Source: Plantibacter flavus (lineage in GTDB: Bacteria > Actinomycetota > Actinomycetes > Actinomycetales > Microbacteriaceae). Taken from it: 64,000 nt of DNA. The notes below the pieces were generated by a model, which saw only the letters and a program-made list of their open reading frames with translations, had not been told where the DNA came from and did no database searches. Shown one piece after another: positions 53,889 through 63,285 of the stretch. Position numbers and translations under genes: made by a program. The stretch is from NCBI RefSeq assembly GCF_900177615.1, contig NZ_FXAP01000003.1, positions 372,001 to 436,000 on the forward strand, in the 5' to 3' direction. The stretch's first letter is position 1. Each line of letters starts with the position of its first letter.

Positions 53889-55493
53889 TCAGATGCGCTG
53901 TCGGGTCGCCGTTCCGATGCGGGCGAGCGGACCCGCCGCCTTCACGGAGACCTTCAGGGTGGGGCGGGTCGCGTACGAGACGGGGGTCTCGAGCACGTCG
54001 ACGATCTCGACCGAGCGCGGGTCTGCGCCGGCCTGGATCGCCTTCTCGATCGCGGAGCGTCCTGCCTCCTCGATGGCGGCTGCGCGGTCGGCGAAGTCGC
54101 AGAGCTGATCGGAGCGCCCACCGGCGAGCGCGATGGCCGCGCCCACGGCGTTGGCGACGTTGCCGCGCGCCGGGCGCAGGACCTCGCTCGCGCCGAGGAC
54201 GGCGTCCGGGACGAGGAATCCGCCGCCACCGACGACGACGAGCGGGAGGCCGGTGCGGCCGAGCGACATGCGCTCGACGGCGGACTCGATGCGTTCGTGG
54301 GCGACGCCGAGCGCGTGCTCGAGTGCCTGGCGGGTCGCGCGGTCGAGGGGCGGCAGCTCGCGGTCGGCGATGCCGAACTGGAGCGAGGCGGCGTCGGTGA
54401 GGGTCGGGGTGGTGCCGCCGAACAGCAGCGCCTCCTCGGTGAGCCGGTAGCCGACCGAGTCGTGCCGCGGGACACCGGTCGCGGTGTCGACGATCGTGCC
54501 GCCGCCGAGGCCGACACTCAGGATGTCGGGCATGCGGAAGTTCGTCCGCACACCACCGACCTCGCGGGGCAGGGTCGACTCGCGGGGGAACCGGTCGACG
54601 AGCACACCGAGGTCGCTCGTCGTGCCGCCGACGTCGATGATGATCGCGTTGTCGGCGCCAGAGAGGAAGGCGGCGCCGCGGATGGAGTTCGCCGGCCCGG
54701 AACCGATCGTCAGCACGGGGTAGCGCGCCGCGTACTCGACGGCCATGAGCGTGCCGTCGTTCTGGGCGAAGTAGGTCGTCGCGTCGAGTCGCTCCTCGGC
54801 GACGACGGTCGTGAGCGCGTTCGTGACGTCGCGGGCGACGGCGTACAGGGAGGCGTTCAGGACGGTCGCGTTCTCGCGCTCCAACAACCCGAGCGCGCCG
54901 ATCTCGTGGCTGAGCGACACCGGGATGTCGACCCCGACGTGGTCCTGGACGAGCGCCTCGACCTCGAGCTCCTGCTCGGGGAACGACGGGCTGAAGATGC
55001 CGCAGACGGCGACCGCGTCGAAGGTGCCGGCCAGGGCGTCGAGCTCCCGGCGGATGAGGTCGCGGTCGAGCGGGGCGATCGGGTAGCCGTCGACGAGATG
55101 GCCACCGCCCGCGAGGATGCTCCCCGCGAGGACGACGTCGCGCAGTTCCCGCGGCCAGCCGGCGAGCGGCGGGAGCGAGGTGGCGGCGGGCGAGCCCAGC
55201 CGGATGACGACGACGCGTCCGAGGTCGCGACGGTTGACGATCGCGTTGGTCGCGTGGGTGGTGCCGAGCATGACGCGGGTGACGAGGCCCCGGTCGTCGC
55301 CGAGCTGGTCGAGCACCTCGGCGAGCGCCGCCCGGATGCCGCCCGTGACGTCGCGGGTGGTGGGCTGCTTCGTCCACGAGACGACCTCGCCCGTGCCTGA
55401 GAGCGCGACGGCGTCGGTGTTGGTCCCGCCGACGTCGATGCCGATCGCGAGTTCGCCCGAGGTGTCGGTGACGGTGCTGGTGCCGGCGCTCAT
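53889..55493 (-). CDS. Hydantoinase/oxoprolinase A-family protein (HyuA-like)
   Basis: 534 residues of an ASKHA-type ATPase: IGIDVGGTNTDAVAL at the N-terminus, LGTTHATNAIVNRRDLGRVV, IGSGPANSIRGAAFLSGADN and IIIDVGGTTSDLGVL. Family members open 5-oxoproline, hydantoin or similar rings using ATP, usually with a B subunit; no HyuB is present and DUF917 takes its place next door. The ATG overlaps the DUF917 stop. Cytosolic. Confidence 0.9.
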   Translation of the reverse strand: MSAGTSTVTDTSGELAIGIDVGGTNTDAVALSGTGEVVSWTKQPTTRDVTGGIRAALAEVLDQLGDDRGLVTRVMLGTTHATNAIVNRRDLGRVVVIRLGSPAATSLPPLAGWPRELRDVVLAGSILAGGGHLVDGYPIAPLDRDLIRRELDALAGTFDAVAVCGIFSPSFPEQELEVEALVQDHVGVDIPVSLSHEIGALGLLERENATVLNASLYAVARDVTNALTTVVAEERLDATTYFAQNDGTLMAVEYAARYPVLTIGSGPANSIRGAAFLSGADNAIIIDVGGTTSDLGVLVDRFPRESTLPREVGGVRTNFRMPDILSVGLGGGTIVDTATGVPRHDSVGYRLTEEALLFGGTTPTLTDAASLQFGIADRELPPLDRATRQALEHALGVAHERIESAVERMSLGRTGLPLVVVGGGGFLVPDAVLGASEVLRPARGNVANAVGAAIALAGGRSDQLCDFADRAAAIEEAGRSAIEKAIQAGADPRSVEIVDVLETPVSYATRPTLKVSVKAAGPLARIGTATRQRI

Positions 55494-56626
55494 CGGGTCG
55501 CTCCAATGGTCTCGTCGGCGCTCACGCCGAAGGGCTCGTAGTCGAGGTCGTAGCCGAACGCGCGCGGGCCCGCGAGTTCGAGTCCGCGCTCGGTGCGCCA
55601 CAGCGGATCGCACGCCCAGGCGAGGACGCTCACGCGCTGCCCGAAGCGCAGCATCTCGGTGGAGATCGCGTCGCCCGTCTCGGAGTCGACGATCGTGACG
55701 AGGTCGGGGACGCTGACGATGACCGCTCCGTCCTCCATGACGACGAGGTTCTCGTTCTGGATCTCCACGCGGGTGAGGCGACCGCGGTGCTCGCCGATCC
55801 CCTCGACCGTGACGGAGCCGCGGGTGAAGCCACCCTCGGTGCGGCGCTCGATGTCGACGACCTTGCCGCCCGTGATGAGGGACGCCCCGAGTTCGTCCGT
55901 GAGCGCACCGACGGGGTCGGTGGCGGTGAGGAGCCGGCGCCCGACCTGCACGGCACGGCTGACGCTGCCCTCGATGACCGCTCCGCGGACGGTGTCGCGG
56001 TCCATGACGTAGTTGGCGCCGATCGAGATCGCGCCGCTCGCCACGGTGAGGGCGCGGGCGTGGCGCTCGAGCCAGGCGAGGCTGACCGGTCGCAGGATCG
56101 AGACGTTGCCGATCACGTCGCTCAGGACCGCGTACCCGGGCGGGAGGTTCGCGACGTTCATCGCGGTCATCGGCGCTTCCGGGAAGGCGCGTCCCATGCC
56201 GTCGGCGTCGAGGATGCTGAGGCCGAGGCTCGCGGCCCAGCCGACGGGGCCGACGCCGTTGCTGCCGCCGATCTCCGTCGCCATGATCGTGGTGATGCGC
56301 TTGCCCGTGAGACGCTCGATCTCCTCGACGATGATCTCGGCCTGGCCGCTGGCACCGAGCATCTCGAAGCCCACGGAGGGCGCGCCGATGCCGGACATGG
56401 CGACGACCACGTCGTCCGCGTCGAGGTCGGCGACCTGTTTGACGGGGACCGGGCCGAACTGCTCCAGGGCGATCTCGACGCCGAGCTGCGGGGTCTGCAC
56501 CGCGCCGCCGCCGCCGGTGCCGAAGATGGCGCATCCTGCGGCGAGCGCCGGCACGTCGGCCAGGGTGATGCTGGTGATCGGCGTGGCCGACGCTGCGGAG
56601 CGTGCAGCGGGGTGGTTCGTTGACAT
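55490..56626 (-). CDS. DUF917-family protein
   Basis: 378 residues: ALAAGCAIFGTGGGGAVQTP near the start, VVVAMSGIGAPSVGFEMLGA, then IMATEIGGSNGVGPVGWAAS. This is the DUF917 pattern, commonly encoded beside hydantoinase A and of unknown biochemical role. TACGCT is 6 nt before the ATG, a leaderless layout. First gene of the operon DUF917, HyuA, SBP, OppB, OppCD fusion, OppF. Confidence 0.9.
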   Translation of the reverse strand: MSTNHPAARSAASATPITSITLADVPALAAGCAIFGTGGGGAVQTPQLGVEIALEQFGPVPVKQVADLDADDVVVAMSGIGAPSVGFEMLGASGQAEIIVEEIERLTGKRITTIMATEIGGSNGVGPVGWAASLGLSILDADGMGRAFPEAPMTAMNVANLPPGYAVLSDVIGNVSILRPVSLAWLERHARALTVASGAISIGANYVMDRDTVRGAVIEGSVSRAVQVGRRLLTATDPVGALTDELGASLITGGKVVDIERRTEGGFTRGSVTVEGIGEHRGRLTRVEIQNENLVVMEDGAVIVSVPDLVTIVDSETGDAISTEMLRFGQRVSVLAWACDPLWRTERGLELAGPRAFGYDLDYEPFGVSADETIGATR

Positions 56627-56646
56627 GTACCGAGCGTAGGCAGGGT

Positions 56647-56669
56647 GGGGAACCACGACAATGTTCCCC
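56647..56669. promoter_or_regulatory. Operator-like inverted repeat for PucR
   Basis: GGGGAAC and GTTCCCC, perfect seven-base arms separated by 9 nt, lie in the 73-bp gap between the DUF917 and PucR starts. The arms are centred about 32 nt from the DUF917 start codon. Confidence 0.6.
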
Positions 56670-56699
56670 TGGACCACACAATCGGGGCAGAATGTGCTC

Positions 56700-58199
56700 A
56701 TGGCCCAAGTCACCGTCGCCGACGTCATCCTCCAAGCCGAGCATCTCGGTGCACGCTGCGTCGCCGGCGCCCCTGCCGGCGTCCCGGTCACCGGCGTCGA
56801 GATCCTCGCGCTCGACGAGCTGAACGACGCGACCGAGCACTCCATCGCCATCGTGACGACCTCCGACGGCGCCGTCCCGAGGCCGTACCAGGTCGACATC
56901 GCCATCCGCAGGGCCATCGCCGCGGGCTGCGCCGGGCTCGTGTTCGTCGGTGCCTTCCCCGTCGCTGAGACCTCGCGGGCCCTCGCCGATCGCGGCGGCC
57001 TGCCGGTCATCATGAGCGAGGGCATCGCCTCCGACCTCGCCGTGCTCATGGACCGCACGATCCGCGGTGGTGCCGAGGAGGCGATGTCGCGCGCCGAGTT
57101 CGCGATCCAACGGGTGATCAGCGCGTCCGCGGCCGAAGCGGAGCAGGCATCGGGCGTCGGCGTGCGGGAGGCGATCCTCGAGGTCGCCAGCACGACGCTC
57201 GGGGTGCCGGTCACGCTCGTCGAGGACGCGAGCGCCAGCTGGCTCGAACCCGACGCGGTGTGCATCGGTGAGATCCCGATCGGCCGGGTCCATGCCGAGC
57301 GTGACGACCCGGCCGCGGCGATCGCCCTCCCGGTCATCGCCTCCGTCCTCTCGCGCGCCCTGCAACGGGAGTTGCACGGACGGTTCGGTTCGGTTCGCTC
57401 GCGGGCGGAACTCATCATCGAGCTGATCTTCGCCGAGTCGTCCCGCATCGACGGCTTCGCGATGGACGCGGTCCGCGCCGGCCTGCCGCTGCAGCTGTCG
57501 CACGCGGTGGCGTGGCTGACCCCGAAGCATGCGAGCGACCCCGACCGCCGGGCGCCCACGGTCCTCGCACCCTCCGTCGAGCTCTTCGCACTGCAACTCG
57601 TCGACCAGCGCGAGGAGCAATGGCACCTCGCGATGCGGCGCGACGAGATCGTCGTCATCTCCTCGGAGGAGCTCGGCGCACCCGACCACCAGCGGCGACT
57701 GCGCGACGTGATGGAGCGGATCGTCGCGCACGCCTCGACGATCGCGGGTCCGGAGTGGACGTTCACCGTCGGGCTCGGGACACCGCAGAGTGGGGCGGCG
57801 GGGCTCCGGCAGTCGGCGACCGAGGCGCGGGTCGCGGCTGAGGCCGCCATCGCGGGTGGTCGCTTCGGCACCATGGAGGCGACGGACGTCACCGGGCTCC
57901 GGCGGGTGCTCCTCGACTTCTACGCCTCACCGCTCAGTCGGACGCTCCTCGACGACATCCTCTCGCCGCTCGACGCCCTCGGGCCGGAGCGGGCCACGAT
58001 CTCGGTGCGGACGCTCCTGTCCTACCTCAGCCATCGGAACTCGCTGGCGCGTGCCGGGGCCGAGCTGAACCTGCATCCGAACGCGGTGAACTATCGGATC
58101 CGGCGCATCGAGCAGTCGCTCGAACTCGATCTCGCCGACCCGGACGTCCGCTTCGCCGCGGAACTCGCCTGCCGGGTGCGCCTCATCGGCATGCCGTAG
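56700..58199 (+). CDS. PucR-family transcriptional regulator
   Basis: 499 residues. N-terminal PucR domain (about 1-130, TVADVILQAEHLGARCVAGA), a middle GAF-like/GGDEF-like region, and the C-terminal helix-turn-helix YLSHRNSLARAGAELNLHPN, NAVNYRIRRIEQ typical of PucR/CdaR regulators. Divergent from the DUF917 operon and most likely its activator, responding to the imported nitrogen compound or a product. The shorter start is preferred because the longer frame would begin inside the inverted repeat. Confidence 0.9.
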   Translation: MAQVTVADVILQAEHLGARCVAGAPAGVPVTGVEILALDELNDATEHSIAIVTTSDGAVPRPYQVDIAIRRAIAAGCAGLVFVGAFPVAETSRALADRGGLPVIMSEGIASDLAVLMDRTIRGGAEEAMSRAEFAIQRVISASAAEAEQASGVGVREAILEVASTTLGVPVTLVEDASASWLEPDAVCIGEIPIGRVHAERDDPAAAIALPVIASVLSRALQRELHGRFGSVRSRAELIIELIFAESSRIDGFAMDAVRAGLPLQLSHAVAWLTPKHASDPDRRAPTVLAPSVELFALQLVDQREEQWHLAMRRDEIVVISSEELGAPDHQRRLRDVMERIVAHASTIAGPEWTFTVGLGTPQSGAAGLRQSATEARVAAEAAIAGGRFGTMEATDVTGLRRVLLDFYASPLSRTLLDDILSPLDALGPERATISVRTLLSYLSHRNSLARAGAELNLHPNAVNYRIRRIEQSLELDLADPDVRFAAELACRVRLIGMP

Positions 58200-58214
58200 C
58201 CGAGCAGCGCCCGG

Positions 58215-59063
58215 TCAGCCCTGGGACTCAGCGCTCCTCGCCACCCGGACGATGCCGGCGGCGAGCGTCGGCCAGAGCTCGGCTGGGATGAGGTGGCCCA
58301 TACCGGGGAGGATGTGGAGCTCGGCCGCCGGCATCGCCTGGGCGATGTCCACGGCGGAGGACCAGTGCAGGACGTCGTCCTCACGACCGTGCAGGACGAG
58401 GGTCGGCACGGTCACGTCGCGCAACCGCTCGAGTCGCTCGGGTGCACGCAGGAGCGCCGCCCACTGCCGACTGAAGCCCTCCGGCGCGTAGCCGCGGTCG
58501 TAGGCCTCGCCCGTCGCCCACACCTCCCAGGCCGTGTCCGGCTGGTAGCGCGCGCCGGGCACGGGTGCGGCGAGCTCCGCCATCGCGGCGACGGACTCCT
58601 CCCGGGTGTACCGCACGGGCGCGAGGAGCAGCTCGGGCCGCTCGCCGTGCAGGATGTAGCGCGGGTCCTGTCCGGGGATCGTGGACAGCAGGCCGAGGCT
58701 CAGCACGCGCTCCGGGTGGTCGAGCGCGACCATCTGCGCCATCATCCCGCCCATCGAGTGCCCGACGAGGTGCGCCTGCTCGACCCCGAGGTGGTCGAGC
58801 ACCCGCAGGACGTCGTCGCCCATGTCGCCGAGCGAGTACCCGCCGTCGAGGTCGGTCTCCCCACCGAACCGCTGCGAGAAACCGACGTCGCGGTTGTCGA
58901 ACCGCACGACGCGGAAGCCTTCGTCCACGAGCATGGCCCGGAACGGATCGCGCCAGGTGAGCAGCTGCGCGCCGCCGCCCGCGATGAGCACGATCACCGG
59001 GCCGGCGGGGTCGCCCTCCACCTCGTAGTAGATCGAGACGTCGTCGGTGTCGGTGTACGGCAT
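58215..59063 (-). CDS. Alpha/beta-fold hydrolase
   Basis: 282 residues. Nucleophile elbow GHSMGG (Ser103), acid in LVLHGREDDVLHW and His in ILPGMGHLIPAELW complete a catalytic triad. The overall pattern (RFDNRDVGFSQRF) is that of the bacterial esterase/enol-lactonase-like group. Substrate unknown. GGAGAG about 9 nt before the ATG supports the start; an upstream in-frame extension is not credible. Confidence 0.9.
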   Translation of the reverse strand: MPYTDTDDVSIYYEVEGDPAGPVIVLIAGGGAQLLTWRDPFRAMLVDEGFRVVRFDNRDVGFSQRFGGETDLDGGYSLGDMGDDVLRVLDHLGVEQAHLVGHSMGGMMAQMVALDHPERVLSLGLLSTIPGQDPRYILHGERPELLLAPVRYTREESVAAMAELAAPVPGARYQPDTAWEVWATGEAYDRGYAPEGFSRQWAALLRAPERLERLRDVTVPTLVLHGREDDVLHWSSAVDIAQAMPAAELHILPGMGHLIPAELWPTLAAGIVRVARSAESQG

Positions 59064-59187
59064 GCGGTGCTCACTCTCCTCGAACGTGCTCCCTGGCGGG
59101 CGTTCCGAGGCTAGCCCGCGCCGCGGGCGATCACCATGTGCCCCGGACCCAGCGTTCCCGCCCGAGCTGTGCCGAGCGCCCAAGCCT

Positions 59188-59246
59188 CTGAGGTGAGGCA
59201 GCTCGTCGCCCCGCAGCCCGCCAGGCGACGAGATGCCTCAACTCAG
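59188..59246. promoter_or_regulatory. Long imperfect palindrome upstream of the PdxH-like gene
   Basis: Two 23-base arms, 59188-59210 and 59224-59246, match at 21 of 23 positions around a 13-nt spacer (core TGAGGCA-N-CTCGTCGCC). They end 8 nt before the TAGGCT box (59255-59260) that is 6 nt from the ATG. It may be an operator, or it may fold into a hairpin in transcripts arriving from upstream. Confidence 0.75.
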
Positions 59247-59266
59247 CACACGGGTAGGCTCGCGAC

Positions 59267-59914
59267 ATGAGCGCCGAACCCCTCTCCGGAGACGACACCC
59301 TGAAGCTGCCCGAGTTCGACACCCCGCCCGCCGAACCCATGCTGCTTGCTCAGCAGTGGCTCGCCGCAGCGATCGAGCGGGACGTCAGCGAACCCCGGTC
59401 GATGACCCTCGCGACCGCCACCTCCGTCGGTGTCGTCAGCGCGCGCACCGTCGACGTGAAGACGCTCGACGATCGCGGCCTGATCTTCGGCTCCTCGACC
59501 GAGAGCCGCAAGGGCGGGCAGCTCGCCGAGAACCCGAGCGCCGCTCTCCAGGTGTACTGGCGCGAGACGATGCAGCAGCTCCGCTTCGAGGGCCGCGTCG
59601 AGCAGTTGAGCGACGAGGAGTCCGACGCATTGTTCGCCGACCGCTCACCCAAGTCACGAGCGGCGACGGCGGTCGCCCACCAGTCGACGCCGTTCCGCGA
59701 CGGCCCGGAGGAGACCCTCGACGCCCTCATCGCACAGGCGAACGCGTTGCTCGAGCGCGAGGGCGACGACGTCCCCCGGCCGGCCACGTGGGTCGGGTTC
59801 CGGCTCGTCCCCGACATGGTCGAGTTCTGGCACGCCAGCCGCGACCGCATGCACCGGCGGCTCCGCTACCTCGCGGCCGACGGCGGCTGGATCGTGGACC
59901 GCCTGCAGCCGTAG
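59267..59914 (+). CDS. Pyridoxamine 5'-phosphate oxidase (PdxH-like)
   Basis: 215 residues, the normal PdxH length: EPRSMTLATATSVGVVSART (substrate side), GLIFGSSTESRKGGQLAENP, the WRETMQQLRFEGRVEQL strand pair, and the C-terminal SRDRMHRRLRYLAADGGWIV ending RLQP. The enzyme oxidises PNP/PMP to pyridoxal phosphate with FMN. The tail lacks the exact R-L-x-Y of the E. coli enzyme, so a PhzG-like relative is possible. Leaderless promoter TAGGCT. Confidence 0.85.
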   Translation: MSAEPLSGDDTLKLPEFDTPPAEPMLLAQQWLAAAIERDVSEPRSMTLATATSVGVVSARTVDVKTLDDRGLIFGSSTESRKGGQLAENPSAALQVYWRETMQQLRFEGRVEQLSDEESDALFADRSPKSRAATAVAHQSTPFRDGPEETLDALIAQANALLEREGDDVPRPATWVGFRLVPDMVEFWHASRDRMHRRLRYLAADGGWIVDRLQP

Positions 59915-59947
59915 CGGAGAGGCGACCACCGGCCGCCTCCCCACCCC

Positions 59948-60300
59948 GGTCATTGAGCCTGTCGAAATGCAACGCGGACCAACCCGCCCTTCGACAAGCT
60001 CAGGGACCGAGTAGTCCCGGTCATTGAGCCGAGCCCGGTCATCGAACCGAGACACGGTCATTGAGCCTGTCGAAATGCACCCGGACGAACCCCGCCCTTC
60101 GACAAGCTCAGGGACCGAGGGGGCCACTCAGGGAGTGAGGGGGCCACTCAGGGACCGAGGGGGCCACTCAGGGACCGAGGGGGCCACTCAGGGAGTGAGG
60201 GGGCCACTCAGGGAGCGAGGGGCCACTCAGGGAGTGAGGGGGCCGCTCGGGGACCGAGGGCGCCACTCAGGGACCGAGGGGGCCGCTCGGGGACCGAGCA
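59948..60300. repeat. Hairpin-repeat cluster F with a 20-bp half-element minisatellite
   Basis: Two head-to-head pairs, CATTGAGCCTGTCGAAATG with CCCTTCGACAAGCTCAGGG, are followed by about nine tandem copies of a 20-bp unit GGGGGCCACTCAGGGACCGA and its variant ending AGTGA. The unit keeps the CTCAGGGACCGA foot of the element but has lost the TTCGACA part. It fills the convergent gap between the PdxH-like and MMPL genes; no gene is seen. Confidence 0.9.
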
Positions 60301-60327
60301 GCCCACCCAACGACCGGGCAGACCGCG

Positions 60328-63222
60328 CTACCTCGGCGCGCGGACGACCACGACGCCGCCGACGGGCGGCTCGACGACCGCGGTGCCGTTGTCGGCGTCG
60401 ACCGCGATGACGTAGGCACCGACGGCCACGCGCTGCACGCCGGCGGTCGCCGGGTGCACGATGACGTCGAGCCCGGGCTCCACCCGGGAGACCTGCTGGT
60501 CGGCCGGGTCGGGGTCGGTCGTGAGCACGTGCGCCGGGTGCGTCCGCTCGGCCGCGGCCGCCGCCTCCCGGCGGGTCAGCTCACTCGACGGCGCGGCCAC
60601 GTGTGCGGCCGTCCCCGCGGTCACGCCGGCACCGAGGGCCGCCGTCTCCGCGCCGTCGACCGCGTTCCTCGGCTCGCCGCTCGACGGGGCCGTCGCGACC
60701 GAACCCGTGTCGCCGGCCTCGACGTGATGCGCCGGGTGGCTGCGCTCGAGCGCGGCACCCTCGACGTCGACGTTCGGCAGGATGCGGTCGAGCCACTTCG
60801 GGATCCACCAGGCGCTCTTCCCGAGCAGGTGCATGACCGCCGGGATGAGGAGCATGCGGACGACGAACGCGTCGACGAGCACACCGAACGCCAGACCGAA
60901 CCCGATCGACCGGATCATCGCCGAGTGGGAGAAGATGAACCCGCCGAAGACCGAGATCATGATGATCGCCGCCGCCACGACGACCGTCCGGCCGGCGTGC
61001 AGCCCGCGCTGGACCGCCAGGCGCGCCGGGGCACCGTGGGCGAACGCCTCGCGCATGCCCGACACGAGGAACAGCTGGTAGTCCATCGCGAGCCCGAAGA
61101 GGATGCCGATGAGGATCGTCGGCAGGAAGCTCAGGATGGGCCCCGGGTCGTGCACGCCGAACACCGGGCCGAGCCAGCCCCACTGGAAGATCGCCGTGAT
61201 GCCACCGAACGTGGCCGCGAGCGACAGCATGAAGCCGAGCGTCGCCGTGAGCGGCACGAGGATCGAGCGGAACACGAGGATCATGATGATCAGCGACAGG
61301 CCGACCACGAGCGCCAGGTAGAGCGGGAGCGCGTCGGACAGCTGCTTCGAGACGTCGATGTTGCCGCTCGCGCTGCCGGCCACGCCGAGCTCGACGTCAC
61401 CCGACAGCGGCGAGAGGTCGCGCAGGTCGCGGACGAGCTGCTCCGTGGAGACCGCGTTCGGGCCCTCCTTCGGGATCACCTGGAAGGCGAGCACGGAGTT
61501 GTCGTCCGAGGCACCCACCGGCGCGACGGCCTTCACGTCGTCCTGGTCGGCGATCTCCTGGCCGATCCGCACCTGCTCCTCGAGGACCTCCTCGTCGGTG
61601 GCGGCGTCGGGCAGCGTCGCGACGACGAGCAGCGGGCCGTTGACGCCGGCACCGAACTTGTCCTCGATGAGCGTGTAGGACTGGTACTGCGTCGAGTCGA
61701 CGGCCTCCGAGCTGCCGTCCGGCAGGCCGAGGCGCATGTCGAGCGCGGGGATCGCGACGACGCCGAGCACGACGAGTCCGGCGACGAGCGTGCCGACGGC
61801 CCGCAGCGTGCCCATGGGCTTGGTGGGGACGGCGTCCGGGCGCGGCGTGCCGATGCTGCCGCGTGCCTTCCGGCTGAGGATGCGGAGGCCGAGCAGCGAC
61901 AGCAGGGCGGGCGTCAAGGTGACCGCGAGCAGGATCGCGACGGCGACGCAGATCGCGCCGACGGTGCCCATCAGGCCGAGGAACGGGATCCCCGTGACGT
62001 TGAGCGCCAGCAGGGCGACGAGGACGGTCGATCCGGCGAAGACGACCGCGTTCCCCGAGGTGCCGTTCGCGAGGCCGATGGACTCGTGCAGTTCCACGCC
62101 CGCGAGCAGCTGCTTGCGGTGCCGGTTGAGGATGAACAGCGAGTAGTCGATGCCGACCGCGAGCCCGAGCATGACGCCGAGCACCGGCGTGATCGAGAGC
62201 ATGTCGACGACGCCCGAGAGCGAGAGCGACGCGGTGACGCCGACACCGACGCCGACGATCGCCGAGACGAGCGGGAGCGATGCGGCGATGACCGTGCCGA
62301 GCATGACGAGCAGCGTGATCGCCGCGATGATGAGGCCGATCGCCTCGCCCACGCCGAACAGCTGCGGCAGGCTCTGCGCGAGCTCGTTCGAGAACTCGAC
62401 CTCGACGCCCGACGGGACGTCCTCCTTCACCTGGTCGATGACCGACTGCTTGGTCTCCGGCGTGACCTCCTGCTGACGCTTGTCGAAGACGACGTTTGCG
62501 ACCGCGGTGGTGTCGTCGGTCGAGACGGTGCGGATGCCCGAAGAGAGGTCGAGGAGCTGGGAGGAGAGCTCGAGCTTCGTGCTCTGCTCGTCGAGCTTCG
62601 CGAGGTTCTCGGTGATGGTGGCCTGCTGGGCGTCGAGCGCGGTCTGCTGCTGCGTGAGCGCGGTCTGCTGCGCGTCGAACTGGGCCTGTGCGGCGGCCGG
62701 GAGCGTGCCGCCGGCGGCCTGCTGTGCCTGGGCGAGCGCGGCGCTCAGCTGGGTCTGGGCGTCGGTCAGCTGCTGCTGTCCGGCGTCGAGCTGCGTCTGG
62801 CCGTCGGTCAGCTGGGTGCGGCCGTCGTCGATCTGCGTCTTGCCGTCGGAGATCTGCTTCGCCTGGTCGGCGATCGTCTCCTGCGTCTCGAAGGGGTTGA
62901 CCGTGGTGTCGACGCCCTTCAGGTCGGCCGTCTCGTCGAGCAGCTCGCCGATCGCGGTCTTCTGATCGTCGGTGAAGGCGTCGCCGTCCTTGGTGTGGAA
63001 CACCATCGCCCCGGTGCCGCCGGAGGCGCTCGGGAACGACTCCTCGAGCTGGTCGGTGACCTTCGCGGTCGGTGTGCCCGGGATGGTGACGGCGCTCGAG
63101 AGGGTGCCACCGAAGGCGAGGAACGCACCGACCGAGATGCCGAGGATCACGATCCAGGAGATGAGGACGGCCCACGCGCGACGCGCGGAGAAGCGTCCGA
63201 GGCGATACAGCAGTTCAGCCAA
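60328..63222 (-). CDS. MMPL/RND-family transporter
   Basis: 964 residues. First helix AWAVLISWIVILGISVGAFL, an external domain with a heptad-like GQTQL/GQQQL/AQTQL repeat (about 125-230, coiled-coil or pin-like), then helices with VMLGLAVGIDYSLFILNRHR. After a second external domain come the mirrored set ILIGILFGLAMDYQLFLVSG, then ISVFGGFIFSHSAMIRS. The last 170 residues are an Ala/Val-rich cytoplasmic tail. MMPL proteins export lipids or drugs. It lies 63 nt downstream of the TetR gene, which probably represses it. Confidence 0.92.
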   Translation of the reverse strand: MAELLYRLGRFSARRAWAVLISWIVILGISVGAFLAFGGTLSSAVTIPGTPTAKVTDQLEESFPSASGGTGAMVFHTKDGDAFTDDQKTAIGELLDETADLKGVDTTVNPFETQETIADQAKQISDGKTQIDDGRTQLTDGQTQLDAGQQQLTDAQTQLSAALAQAQQAAGGTLPAAAQAQFDAQQTALTQQQTALDAQQATITENLAKLDEQSTKLELSSQLLDLSSGIRTVSTDDTTAVANVVFDKRQQEVTPETKQSVIDQVKEDVPSGVEVEFSNELAQSLPQLFGVGEAIGLIIAAITLLVMLGTVIAASLPLVSAIVGVGVGVTASLSLSGVVDMLSITPVLGVMLGLAVGIDYSLFILNRHRKQLLAGVELHESIGLANGTSGNAVVFAGSTVLVALLALNVTGIPFLGLMGTVGAICVAVAILLAVTLTPALLSLLGLRILSRKARGSIGTPRPDAVPTKPMGTLRAVGTLVAGLVVLGVVAIPALDMRLGLPDGSSEAVDSTQYQSYTLIEDKFGAGVNGPLLVVATLPDAATDEEVLEEQVRIGQEIADQDDVKAVAPVGASDDNSVLAFQVIPKEGPNAVSTEQLVRDLRDLSPLSGDVELGVAGSASGNIDVSKQLSDALPLYLALVVGLSLIIMILVFRSILVPLTATLGFMLSLAATFGGITAIFQWGWLGPVFGVHDPGPILSFLPTILIGILFGLAMDYQLFLVSGMREAFAHGAPARLAVQRGLHAGRTVVVAAAIIMISVFGGFIFSHSAMIRSIGFGLAFGVLVDAFVVRMLLIPAVMHLLGKSAWWIPKWLDRILPNVDVEGAALERSHPAHHVEAGDTGSVATAPSSGEPRNAVDGAETAALGAGVTAGTAAHVAAPSSELTRREAAAAAERTHPAHVLTTDPDPADQQVSRVEPGLDVIVHPATAGVQRVAVGAYVIAVDADNGTAVVEPPVGGVVVVRAPR

Positions 63223-63285
63223 GGGAGTCTCGATTCTTCGGAAGGTGGTGCTGGTGACGTGTGCGGGGACGGAGCGGGAAGCGGA

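Noticed and set aside
55494-57731. In-frame extension of the HyuA frame to about 1280 codons
   Set aside because: The extension overlaps DUF917 and PucR in another frame and has no family signal; the ATG in the DUF917 stop overlap fits.
60120-60300. Possible CRISPR or replication iteron array
   Set aside because: Twenty-base units without spacers, GC-rich, not near any replication or partition gene; they derive from the hairpin element.
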